NCBI GenBank assembly: GCA_040758475.1 | Contig: JBFLVN010000107.1 | Location: forward strand, 1 to 12,023 | Direction of reading: 5' to 3' | DNA length: 12,023 nt | Origin: JBFLVN01 sp040758475 | Lineage (GTDB): Bacteria > JAGRBM01 | In this document: piece by piece, positions 1 to 6,788 of the stretch | How positions within the stretch are numbered: the first letter of the stretch is position 1 | Layout: each line of letters opens with the position of its first letter | Notes under the pieces: generated by a model | Told to the model about the DNA's origin: nothing | The model's input: the letters and a program-made list of their open reading frames with translations, nothing else | Database searches by the model: none | Made by a program: the position numbers and the translations under genes

Positions 1-506
1 GATTTCGTGAAGGACACCACGCCCCCCTTGGCCGCCGAATAGGCGACCATGGTTTTTTCCCCGATCCGCGCGGCGTCGGAGGCCACGTTCACGATCTTGG
101 CGTATTCGAGTTTGGTCAATTCGGGGATCGCCGCGTGGGAGAGGTTCATGGTCCCTTTGAGGCAGACGTTCAGTTCCGCTTCCCAGTTTTCGGGGGAACT
201 TTCCTGGAAGGGCGTTCCCACGAGGACGCCCGCCACGTTGCACAGGCCGTAGAGGGGGCCCACTTCTTTCACCACTTTCTGGACGATCGTCTCGCAGGCC
301 GTGTGGCTGGTGACATCCAGCGGGAAGGACGCGGCTTTTCCGCCCTTTCCCTTGATGGCCGCTTCCGTATCGGCGAGACCCTTTTGATTCACATCCGCCA
401 GGGCCATGACGGCCCCTTCCGAGGCCAGGACTTCGGCGGTCCTTCTTCCGATACCGGACCCCGCGCCCGTGATGAGGATGACTTTTCCCGAAATGCCGAG
501 GTCCAT
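1..506 (-). CDS. SDR family NAD(P)-dependent oxidoreductase (C-terminus beyond window edge)
   Basis: This is the first 168 residues of a classical short-chain dehydrogenase/reductase, reading leftwards off the window. Seen in the translation: the Rossmann motif TGAGSGIG (residues 13-20), an Asp at the end of beta-2 (D38, which in this family usually favours NAD(H) over NADP(H)), CNVAG at 89-93 in place of the usual NNAG, N113, S143, and YSAAK with Y156 and K160. The 13-residue Ser-Tyr spacing is the family norm, so the catalytic Asn-Ser-Tyr-Lys set is intact. The start is the ATG at 504-506, with an AAGGAG ribosome site (plus strand 514-519) 7 bases upstream. It diverges from the acyl-CoA dehydrogenase pair across an operator-bearing region. 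A 3-hydroxyacyl-CoA or hydroxysteroid dehydrogenase role in the same catabolic route is plausible, but the substrate cannot be read from the sequence. Confidence 0.92.
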   Translation of the reverse strand, partial: MDLGISGKVILITGAGSGIGRRTAEVLASEGAVMALADVNQKGLADTEAAIKGKGGKAASFPLDVTSHTACETIVQKVVKEVGPLYGLCNVAGVLVGTPFQESSPENWEAELNVCLKGTMNLSHAAIPELTKLEYAKIVNVASDAARIGEKTMVAYSAAKGGVVSFTK

Positions 507-578
507 GGGTTTTCTCCTTCGCGAAAGCGGGCGAAACGTACAAGGGGGTTTTGTATCGGGCAATGGCGGGAGCATCCG

Positions 579-596
579 ATTGACTCGCCAGTCAAT
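579..596. promoter_or_regulatory. Palindromic operator, predicted site for the TetR/FadR-like repressor
   Basis: A perfect inverted repeat, ATTGACT-CGCC-AGTCAAT (7-bp arms, 4-bp spacer), lies between the divergent SDR and acyl-CoA dehydrogenase genes, 72 bases from the first start and 50 from the second. A second copy matching at 15 of 18 positions lies at 8881-8898, directly before the TetR gene at 8931. I found no third copy in the window. Size, symmetry and position fit a TetR-family operator, so repression of both divergent units is inferred. I could not identify a convincing core promoter around this copy on either strand. Confidence 0.72.
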
Positions 597-636
597 TTCT
601 GGAAGTCTTGCCCCCGGCCTTGATGACTCAAGGCCC

Positions 637-643
637 GGAGGGG
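637..643 (+). promoter_or_regulatory. Ribosome binding site that fixes the start of the first acyl-CoA dehydrogenase
   Basis: GGAGGGG sits just before the ATG at 647, with 5 bases between its AGG core and the start codon. The reading frame is open further upstream (TTG at 608, ATG at 623), but neither upstream start has such a site. This supports initiation at 647. Confidence 0.7.
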
Positions 644-646
644 CAC

Positions 647-1885
647 ATGCCGGAAGAAGTCGAGAAGAGCAAAGATTCGCCCGAGCAAGCCGAGTTTCGC
701 CAGTACTGCCGGAAGTGGATTGCGGAGAACAAGCCGCCCAAACCCTCCTTCCGCCTTCCCCAATCGCCCCTGGAGGTCATGACCGACGAGCAGCGCGTCT
801 ACCTCCAGGCCTGGCAGAAGAAGTGCTACGACGCCGGGCTCGTCGGGTGCGATTACCCCAAGGACTACGGCGGCGGCGGGAAGAAGGGCTTCCAGCGCAT
901 CGCCAACCAGGAACTCGCCCACGCCCAGGTCCCGTTTTTCATCAACGTGATCGGCCTCGGAATGGGCGCGCCCACGATCCTCCACCACGGTTCGGAGGAG
1001 AACAAGCGGCGCTACATCAAGGGAATCCTCTCGGGCGAAGAGATCTGGTGCCAGGGCTTTTCGGAGCCCGGCGCGGGTTCGGACCTCGCGGGCGCCCGCA
1101 CCTTCGCCGAAAAGAAGGGCGACGTGTGGATCATCAACGGCCACAAGGTCTGGACGAGCCTCGCCCACTTCGCCTCGTGGATGATTTTGCTCGCCCGTCA
1201 TTCGAACGACGACAAGTACGAGGGCCTCACCTACTTCATCGTCCCCATCAAGAGCGCTCTTGGAAAAGGCGTCACCGTCCGCCCCCTCATCAAGATCACC
1301 GGGGAGACGGGTTTTAACGAAGTCATTTTCGAGAACCTCGAAGTCCCCGACACGCTCCGCCTGGACGAAGTCGGCAAGGGATGGACCGTCGCCATGACGA
1401 CGCTCCTCCACGAGCGCGGCGCGGCGCCGCTCGTGACACCTTCGGCCGGCGGTGCCGGCGGGGATAGCGTGGGCCGGAGCACCGACGACCTCGTGGCCCT
1501 CGCCAAATCTTCCCTGCGCGATGGCAAGCCCGCCTCGGAAGACTCCTACATCCAGGACAAGATCGTCCAGATCGCGATCTGGGAAGAAGGGCTCCGGCAG
1601 AACATGCGCCGCGCGCGCGTCCCATCCCTCTGCGACAACCCCATGCGCATTCCGCTCCAGGGGAAACTGGTCGGCACGGAATTCCTCCAGGCGCTCTCGC
1701 ACCTGGGGCTCGAAATCGAAGGGCCAAAATCTTCGCTCTACCTCGGGGACGACAATGCTCCCCAGGGTGGCCAATGGCCGCTGGCCCACATGAATTCCTA
1801 CGGCGGGACGATCGCCGCCGGGACGAGCGAGATTCAGCGGAACATCCTGGGCGAGCGCGTCCTGGGAATGGCCAAATCGAAGTAA
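647..1885 (+). CDS. Acyl-CoA dehydrogenase, predicted catalytic subunit of a heteromeric enzyme
   Basis: The 412-residue flavoprotein would oxidise an acyl-CoA to the 2-enoyl-CoA. Visible family marks are SEPGAGSD at 139-146 (flavin and substrate-binding segment) and the C-terminal GTSEIQRN segment starting at 392. The position matching the MCAD catalytic Glu is Ala391, as in isovaleryl-CoA dehydrogenase. A Glu in LLHERG (E256) falls where isovaleryl- and long-chain enzymes carry their base, so E256 is the likely base. The usual RxQFG...Q segment, which contacts the flavin of the neighbouring subunit, is absent, and a Gly-rich insertion follows HERG. The next gene, 38 bases downstream, supplies what is missing. 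This resembles the FadE26/FadE27 (ChsE4-ChsE5) arrangement of mycobacterial sterol side-chain degradation. The substrate is unknown: a steroid, cyclic or branched acyl-CoA is possible. Confidence 0.93.
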   Translation: MPEEVEKSKDSPEQAEFRQYCRKWIAENKPPKPSFRLPQSPLEVMTDEQRVYLQAWQKKCYDAGLVGCDYPKDYGGGGKKGFQRIANQELAHAQVPFFINVIGLGMGAPTILHHGSEENKRRYIKGILSGEEIWCQGFSEPGAGSDLAGARTFAEKKGDVWIINGHKVWTSLAHFASWMILLARHSNDDKYEGLTYFIVPIKSALGKGVTVRPLIKITGETGFNEVIFENLEVPDTLRLDEVGKGWTVAMTTLLHERGAAPLVTPSAGGAGGDSVGRSTDDLVALAKSSLRDGKPASEDSYIQDKIVQIAIWEEGLRQNMRRARVPSLCDNPMRIPLQGKLVGTEFLQALSHLGLEIEGPKSSLYLGDDNAPQGGQWPLAHMNSYGGTIAAGTSEIQRNILGERVLGMAKSK

Positions 1886-1923
1886 CGCCGCCGCGCCACC
1901 TTTAACGAAGAGGGAAAAAGAAA

Positions 1924-3051
1924 ATGGCTCAACCCAAAGATTTCGGTTTCGGCTCGGAAGAACAGATGATCCGGGCTTCGGCGAAAAAATTCCTCGACGA
2001 GCACTGCAACGTGGAAAAGCTCCGGGCCCTCGTGGCGGGCGACCCCCGGCCCGAACGGGAGAACAAGGCCGCCTGGGACGAGACGCTCTGGAACAAGTGC
2101 GTGGAACTCGGCTGGACCCAGCTCGCCGTTCCCGAAGCCGCGGGCGGCGCGGGCATGAAGATGGTGGCCATCGCCGCCCTGGCCGAGGAGATCGGCCGCC
2201 ACGCTTTCCCGTCCCCCATCCTCTCCACCTTCTTTGCGACGTTCGTCCTTCGCGAATGCGGCACGGACGCCGCCAAGGCGGCTCTCGGCAAAATCACTGA
2301 AGGTGCGCCCATGACCCTCGCCATTACGAACGCGGGCGGTTCCTGGAACGCATTGGATACGGACGTGGAGGCCAAGGGGGATAAACTCTCCGGCACCGCT
2401 TCCTTCGTGCAGGACGCCCGAAAAGTGAAGTTCTTCGTCGTCTCGGCCCGCTCGGGCAAGGACGTGGGGCTCTATCTCGTACCGGCCGATGGGAAGGGCG
2501 TTTCCATCAAGGCCGACCGGATCGTGGACCTGACCCGCGATCAGGCCCGGGTCGAGTTCAAGGACGTCGCCGCGACGGCCCTCGCTCCGGCGGGGCAGGG
2601 AGGAAAGGCCCTCTCGAAGGCCCTTCCCTCGATCCTCACGACGCTGGCCGCCGACCTGGTGGGCGGCGCCGAGTGGGCCCTCCAGACGACGGTCCAGTAC
2701 GCCAAGGTGCGCGAGCAGTTCGGCCACCCCATCGGGTTCTTCCAGGCCGTCAAGCACCCGCTCGTCAACGCCATGATCGCCATCGACCAGGCCAAGAGTC
2801 TCGTCTACAACGCGGCCTGCGCCATCGACACGGAACCCGAAGAGGCCGAGAAGTTCGCCCGCATGGCCAAGGCGGCGGCTTCGGATGCGGCTTCCTTCGC
2901 TTCCGACCGGGCCGTGCAGCTCCACGGCGGCATCGGCTTTACCTGGGAGTGCGACGTCCATATTTTCTTCAAGCGCAACAAGCACGGCCAGTTCCTCTTC
3001 GGGGACGCCCCCCAGCAGCGCCGCAAGCTCGCGCCCATGATCGTGCGGTAG
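1924..3051 (+). CDS. Acyl-CoA dehydrogenase, predicted partner subunit
   Basis: The 375-residue protein has the acyl-CoA dehydrogenase fold, clearest in the C-terminal half: REQFGHPIGFFQAVKH at 263-278 and QLHGGIGFTWE at 332-342. It lacks the SEPGAGSD segment (the equivalent stretch near 130-140 reads TLAITNAGG). It also has no Glu at either catalytic-base position: the MCAD position aligns to FGD near 359-361 and the isovaleryl-type position to an Ala near 242. On its own it should be inactive. It probably forms an alpha2beta2 tetramer with the upstream protein, contributing the Arg/Gln flavin contacts, as reported for ChsE-type pairs. It follows the first gene by 38 bases with an AGAGGG-type ribosome site and no terminator between, so co-transcription is expected. 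The gene at 3162 may belong to a separate unit. Confidence 0.9.
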   Translation: MAQPKDFGFGSEEQMIRASAKKFLDEHCNVEKLRALVAGDPRPERENKAAWDETLWNKCVELGWTQLAVPEAAGGAGMKMVAIAALAEEIGRHAFPSPILSTFFATFVLRECGTDAAKAALGKITEGAPMTLAITNAGGSWNALDTDVEAKGDKLSGTASFVQDARKVKFFVVSARSGKDVGLYLVPADGKGVSIKADRIVDLTRDQARVEFKDVAATALAPAGQGGKALSKALPSILTTLAADLVGGAEWALQTTVQYAKVREQFGHPIGFFQAVKHPLVNAMIAIDQAKSLVYNAACAIDTEPEEAEKFARMAKAAASDAASFASDRAVQLHGGIGFTWECDVHIFFKRNKHGQFLFGDAPQQRRKLAPMIVR

Positions 3052-3071
3052 AGAACCGGGGAGAACGTCCT

Positions 3072-3149
3072 GTTTCCGGCGATTGTCGTTTCCGGTCCCA
3101 TCGGATAACTTCCGGACACCCAATGAATCGGGGTTTCTGAAGTTTCCGG
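3072..3149. repeat. Short direct repeats GTTTCCGG before the TonB-dependent receptor gene
   Basis: Three exact copies of GTTTCCGG (3072-3079, 3088-3095, 3142-3149) and one variant, ACTTCCGG (3108-3115), lie in the 110-base gap before the receptor gene, starting 16, 20 and 34 bases apart. They may be a regulator's half-sites or chance in GC-rich DNA. A weak promoter-like pair (TTGTCG near 3083, ATAACT near 3105) overlaps them. Confidence 0.4.
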
Positions 3150-3161
3150 GGCGAGACCAGA

Positions 3162-5213
3162 ATGCGTACAGCAACAAGGCGTTTTCGCGTCCTTTGGGCG
3201 GCGTTTTTATCCATCGCTTCTTTAACCTTCGCTCTTTCCGCTTTCGCCGCGGACGATTCCCTCCGGGACGTGGGCGACCTTTCCATTGAGGACTTGCTCA
3301 ACACCGAAGTGGCCGTGGCTTCCTTCCGGAAAGTGAAGGCCCGCGAAGCGCCGGGCGTCGTCACGGTCGTCACGCGGGAGCAGCTCCAAGCATCGGGTGC
3401 CAGGGATCTGTTGGACGCCCTTCAGCTCATTCCCGGATTTTTCATCGGTTCCGATGTGAGCGGCGTCGCGGGGCCGGGATTCCGGGGTATCTGGGGTTAC
3501 GAAGGGAAAATCCTTCTCCTTTGGGACGGGCACGAGATCAACGAGCTTTCTTACGGGACGCTCCAATTGGGCGGCCATTTTCCCGTCGATTTGATCGAGC
3601 GGATCGAGGTGATCCGGGGGCCCGGATCGGCCATCTACGGCGGCATGGCGGAAATCGCCGTCATCAACGTGGTCACCCGTTCGGCAGGGGATTTCGAAGG
3701 GGTCTCGGTTTCCATCGGCGCCGGCGCCACCGAGGACATCTTCACCCGCCGCGCCGCGAGCCTTTCCTTCGGTTCTCTCTTGTCCGGAGATTGGCGCTTG
3801 GGAGGGGCTCTCTCGGTTTCAACGGTTCCCCGCAGTGACCAGACGTTCACCGATTTCAGCGGCGCGAGCTTCGACATGGAGCGCGATTCCGGTCTCGAAA
3901 ACGTCCACGCGAGCCTCTCCCTTTCGAGCGAGCGGACGAAAGTCCGGCTCCTCTTCGACGATTACAACGTCTGGCAGCGCACGAGCTACGGCGCGAATCT
4001 CCCCCAGGCGATCCCCCTGGGTTTCCGCTCGTTTTTCGCCGATGCCTCCCACAAGCTCCGCCTGGGAGAGGGGCTTTCGATGGAGCCGTCTTTGGGCCTT
4101 ACGCGGCAGTCCAACTGGCACTCTCGTTTCGGGACCGACGCGACGGACGACGATCATTTCGACGTCGTTGTATGGCAACTTCGGGCGGGGCTGCCCGTGT
4201 CGTGGGAGATCACCGATTGGGCGGCCCTTCTCGCGGGCGCCGAATACGAACTCACGTATTCGAAATACGGTCCCACGGTCACGGAGAATATCTATCCCGA
4301 CGGAACGGACGACATCGGTTTTTCAAATCTTTCCCTCTTCGGCGAAGGCAGCATTCAACACGAAATCGCCAACGCGACGGTGGGGGCGCGCTTCGAATAC
4401 CACGAACAATACGGGGCCTCCTTCGTGCCGCGCGTGGCCCTCACGCGGCAGTTCGAGCGGTTCCACCTCAAGGGGCTCTTCAGCCAGGCTTTCCACGCGC
4501 CGACCATCGAGAATCTTTCGACCAATCCCGGCCTTGATCCCGAGCGGACGACCGTGTTCGAGGCGGAGGGAGGGTGGAAAATCGCGGATGGGTTCCTGCT
4601 CACCGTGAATTTCTTCGACATCACGCTCAAAAAGCCGATCGTCTACGATATCGCCGGGGGGGATTTGTACCAGAATTTCTCCAAAACCGGTTCCCGCGGC
4701 ATCGAGGCCGAGTTCCGGAGCGAGGGGAAATGGGCGAGCCTCTGGATCGGTTATTCCTTCTACACGACGGCGAGCAAGAACAAAGTGCCCCTTTTCGACG
4801 TTCCAGGGGAAAACGGAATCCTGCTCGCCGCCGCCAACCACAAAGTGACGTTCACGGGGAGCATCCCGGTCTACAAGGGATTTTACTTCGATCCTTCGTT
4901 CGTCTTCTTGAGCGACCGGTGGGGTTATTTCACGGCGACGCCCTTGAGCCCCAAGACGTTCGGCCCGGCGTACCTTCTGAACCTCCAGCTCCGTTGCGAA
5001 GACCTGTTGATCGACGGGCTATCGGCCCGCTTTTCCATCCACAACGTGCTGGGCGACAAGGACGATGTTTACATCCAGCCCTATCTCTCGACGGACCCCG
5101 GCGGGTTCGGGCAAATCGCCCCGATCCCCGCGCTCTCGCGGGAATTTCTCTTGCGGCTTGCTTACGAGTGGGAAAAGCCGAAGGCCGCCACGCCGAGCGA
5201 CGTCATTCAATAA
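3162..5213 (+). CDS. TonB-dependent outer-membrane receptor
   Basis: The 683-residue protein begins with a basic stretch, a hydrophobic core and a likely signal peptidase site after AFA (residues 27-29), so it is exported. Residues about 60-174 form the plug domain, ending with the characteristic LIERIEVIRGPGSAIYGG and the VINVVTR segment. The rest has the alternating, aromatic-rich pattern of a beta-barrel. The barrel appears to end at LLRLAYEW, followed by a short polar tail (EKPKAATPSDVIQ) instead of a terminal aromatic residue. The mature N-terminus (LSIEDLLNTEVAVASF) matches receptors often found beside YfiR-family proteins, and such a gene lies tail-to-tail here with an 11-base overlap. 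Such receptors import large or scarce compounds using energy from TonB. The ligand is not deducible; the neighbouring acyl-CoA genes make a lipid or sterol conceivable but unsupported. Confidence 0.93.
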   Translation: MRTATRRFRVLWAAFLSIASLTFALSAFAADDSLRDVGDLSIEDLLNTEVAVASFRKVKAREAPGVVTVVTREQLQASGARDLLDALQLIPGFFIGSDVSGVAGPGFRGIWGYEGKILLLWDGHEINELSYGTLQLGGHFPVDLIERIEVIRGPGSAIYGGMAEIAVINVVTRSAGDFEGVSVSIGAGATEDIFTRRAASLSFGSLLSGDWRLGGALSVSTVPRSDQTFTDFSGASFDMERDSGLENVHASLSLSSERTKVRLLFDDYNVWQRTSYGANLPQAIPLGFRSFFADASHKLRLGEGLSMEPSLGLTRQSNWHSRFGTDATDDDHFDVVVWQLRAGLPVSWEITDWAALLAGAEYELTYSKYGPTVTENIYPDGTDDIGFSNLSLFGEGSIQHEIANATVGARFEYHEQYGASFVPRVALTRQFERFHLKGLFSQAFHAPTIENLSTNPGLDPERTTVFEAEGGWKIADGFLLTVNFFDITLKKPIVYDIAGGDLYQNFSKTGSRGIEAEFRSEGKWASLWIGYSFYTTASKNKVPLFDVPGENGILLAAANHKVTFTGSIPVYKGFYFDPSFVFLSDRWGYFTATPLSPKTFGPAYLLNLQLRCEDLLIDGLSARFSIHNVLGDKDDVYIQPYLSTDPGGFGQIAPIPALSREFLLRLAYEWEKPKAATPSDVIQ

Positions 5214-5781
5214 CTTCGGCTACCCGCAGCAGGGCGGGATCGAGGAAGACTTTCTCTTCCCGCAGGGCCGGCAGGTTCAAAAGCAGTACCGCTTTTTCCC
5301 CTCGCAGGACGAACCCTACGCTCAGGCCCGAACGGACCTGGGATTCTACGCCGCTCACGGAGAGGACCGAGAGCCTTCGGGTTTCCGCCCGGATGGCGCC
5401 GAGGTGCGCTTCGAGGCCCCCGCAGACGTAGATCGCGGCGGCGCCGAGTTTTTCGAGCCCCGCCCCGAAGGACTCGGCGGTCTGGAAGGGGGCGTGGATG
5501 ATCTGCACCTTGAGGCCGGCGACCGTCATTTCCTTGGATTGGGCGTGGAGGGCCGAGAGGACCGCGCCGCAGCTCCCGCCGGGGTTTTCGGTCGGGGAGA
5601 CGAGCACCACGACGACGCGCTCTTTCACGCGGCTCTTGAGATTTTTGTCCTGGGAGAGGGTCTTGAGGAGGAGGAGGGCCTGCCGGTCGGCTTCGAGCTG
5701 CTCCGGGGCCGCCTGAAGGGCCCCCGGCCCCGGAAGAAGGCAGAACGCCGCCGTCAAGACAAGTGCCTGGAACCGCGTCAT
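5203..5781 (-). CDS. YfiR-family (DUF4154) periplasmic protein
   Basis: The 192-residue protein has a signal peptide (MTRFQALVLTAAFCLLPG..., cleavage predicted after ALQA, residue 24). The C-terminal pattern VGFVLRGEKAVLLLNL...DPALLRVAEVIE (155-192) and the preceding GAAAIYVCGGL...LSVLSVSG (113-144) match the conserved core of DUF4154/YfiR proteins. In Pseudomonas, YfiR is a periplasmic, redox-sensitive repressor of the diguanylate cyclase YfiN. Two Cys (71, 120) remain in the mature protein. No cyclase or kinase partner is visible in this stretch. I chose the ATG at 5779-5781, which begins the signal peptide and follows an AGGGA-type ribosome site, over the longer frame open to 5829. The gene faces the receptor gene and overlaps its last 11 bases, so the two are on opposite strands and not one operon, unlike common receptor-YfiR clusters. 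Confidence 0.82.
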   Translation of the reverse strand: MTRFQALVLTAAFCLLPGPGALQAAPEQLEADRQALLLLKTLSQDKNLKSRVKERVVVVLVSPTENPGGSCGAVLSALHAQSKEMTVAGLKVQIIHAPFQTAESFGAGLEKLGAAAIYVCGGLEAHLGAIRAETRRLSVLSVSGVESQVRSGLSVGFVLRGEKAVLLLNLPALREEKVFLDPALLRVAEVIE

Positions 5782-5848
5782 GAAAGTCCCTGCTGAAGTT
5801 GCTCTGGTTGCCAGACCGGACCCGCACACCGATGGCTGGAACGTCCGC

Positions 5849-5877
5849 AGTATATAGAGACGATTGGCCCGTGCCTA
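5849..5877 (-). promoter_or_regulatory. Candidate sigma70 promoter for the YfiR-family gene
   Basis: On the minus strand TAGGCA (5877-5872, 4 of 6 to consensus) and TATACT (5854-5849, 5 of 6) are separated by 17 bases. Transcription would begin near 5842, about 60 bases before the YfiR start. It is based only on consensus matching in an otherwise GC-rich gap. Confidence 0.35.
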
Positions 5878-5954
5878 GCCCCCTCGCCGGCTTCCGGCCG
5901 CTGTTCCTGGACTGTCGGAAAATCGTGTTTAGATTTTTCCAAGGAGCAACGGTG

Positions 5955-6176
5955 ATGGCGCAGTTCATTAAAGGCCCTCTAGGCGAACTTCTGGTGGGGC
6001 TTGCCCTCAAGGACCCCTCCAAACCCCCGGCCCGGGAAACCATTCCTACCGGCGAGGAAAGCGAGGCCGACCGGCAGGCGGCGCTCGCCGCCGACTACGT
6101 GGAGCGGGTCGTGCGGGCCCAGCTGTGGAGGGACCAGCAGGCGGGCGTCGAGAGCACCTTCGTTCCGAAAGCCTGA
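5955..6176 (+). CDS. Small hypothetical protein, 73 residues
   Basis: I do not recognise this protein. The ATG at 5955 follows a strong AAGGAG (5941-5946) with 8 bases of spacing, and the frame ends at TGA 6174-6176 just before a clear terminator, so it looks like a real single-gene unit. The frame is open upstream to 5799, but that extension has no ribosome site and poor composition. The protein starts with MAQFIKGPLGELLVGLAL, a short hydrophobic or amphipathic segment. A Pro-rich linker (about 22-32) and a charged, probably helical stretch (about 35-62) follow. There is no Cys, signal peptide or known motif. It is divergent from the YfiR gene and convergent with regA. Confidence 0.65.
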   Translation: MAQFIKGPLGELLVGLALKDPSKPPARETIPTGEESEADRQAALAADYVERVVRAQLWRDQQAGVESTFVPKA

Positions 6177-6202
6177 CACGGCGAATTTTTTAAAAAAACT
6201 GA

Positions 6203-6230
6203 AGGCCGCTTCGAAGGAAGTGGCCTTTTT
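6203..6230. terminator. Bidirectional Rho-independent terminator
   Basis: A 10-bp stem (AGGCCGCTTC with GAAGTGGCCT, one G-T pair) closes a GAAG loop and is followed on the plus strand by TTTTCTTT. On the other strand the stem is followed, after TCAG, by seven T. It lies between the convergent 73-residue gene (ends 6176) and regA (ends 6237) and can serve both. Confidence 0.85.
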
Positions 6231-6236
6231 CTTTGG

Positions 6237-6776
6237 CTACCGGCTCACGGGGTACTTGGAGAGCTTGCGCTGGAGCGAGCGGCGGTGGAGGCCAAGCAGC
6301 CGGGCCGCTTTCGAGATGTTGCCGCCGCAGTCGGTGAGCACGCGGTTGATGTGTTCCCATTCGGCGCGGGCAAGGGAGGGGACTTCTTCGGGCGCTTCTA
6401 CGGGCTTTTCGGGCGATGAGGGGCGTTCAAAAGCCTTGAGAATTTCCTCCACGTCCGCGGGTTTCGTAAGGTAGTGGGTCGCGCCCAGGCGTACGGCTTC
6501 GAGGGCCGTCGCGATGCTTCCGTACCCCGTAAGTACGACGACGCTCGTCGCCGGGTCGATGGCCTTTAATTCCCGTACGAGGTCGAGCCCCGAGCCCCCG
6601 GGCATCCGCAAGTCCACGAGGGCCCACTCGGGGCTCTCTTCGTTTGCGAGCGCCAGGGCATCCGGCGGCGATTTGGCGGAGTGGACTTCAAGGCCCCGCT
6701 CCGAAAGCGCCCGGCACAGGCGCGAGCGGAACGTCTCGTCGTCGTCGACGACCAGGATGGACCTGGCCTGGCTCAT
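6237..6776 (-). CDS. regA: Redox response regulator, RegA/PrrA/ActR family
   Basis: The 179-residue protein has a receiver domain (about 6-116) with the acidic pocket D11-D13, phospho-acceptor D55 in LVDLRMPGG, T83 and K105. A short Pro/Glu linker follows, then a Fis-type helix-turn-helix C-terminus (about 134-175) reading SLARAEWEHINRVL, CGGNISKAARLLG and HRRSLQRKLSKYP. This C-terminus is the hallmark of RegA/PrrA/ActR/RoxR, global regulators that switch respiration, carbon and nitrogen fixation and other redox-linked genes when phosphorylated by the partner kinase. Length is close to the 184 residues of Rhodobacter RegA. It is the last gene of a four-gene minus-strand operon, 12 bases after regB with an AAGGA ribosome site, and is closed by the terminator at 6203-6230. 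The family call is very secure; the regulon here is unknown. Confidence 0.96.
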   Translation of the reverse strand: MSQARSILVVDDDETFRSRLCRALSERGLEVHSAKSPPDALALANEESPEWALVDLRMPGGSGLDLVRELKAIDPATSVVVLTGYGSIATALEAVRLGATHYLTKPADVEEILKAFERPSSPEKPVEAPEEVPSLARAEWEHINRVLTDCGGNISKAARLLGLHRRSLQRKLSKYPVSR

Positions 6777-6788
6777 GGAAAATTCCTT

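Noticed and set aside
539..555. Small inverted repeat TACAA...TTGTA near the SDR start, considered as a second operator
   Set aside because: Only 5-bp arms, no second copy, and it is readily explained by chance.
608..646. Longer N-terminus for the first acyl-CoA dehydrogenase from TTG 608 or ATG 623
   Set aside because: GGAGGGG directly precedes the ATG at 647, while the upstream starts have no ribosome site.
389..1789. Long open frame of 466 codons on the minus strand opposite the SDR and first acyl-CoA dehydrogenase
   Set aside because: It is antisense to two genes with clear catalytic motifs, shows no domain, and arises from the GC-rich third positions of the real genes.
1834..3177. Open frame of 447 codons on the minus strand opposite the second acyl-CoA dehydrogenase
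   Set aside because: No recognisable domain or ribosome site, and the opposite strand has REQFG and GGIGFTWE in frame.
5214..5796. Plus-strand open frame (5065-5796) continuing past the receptor gene, considered as a barrel extension or an extra gene
   Set aside because: It is out of frame with the receptor and is the complement of the YfiR-family gene, which has a signal peptide and a family-typical C-terminus.
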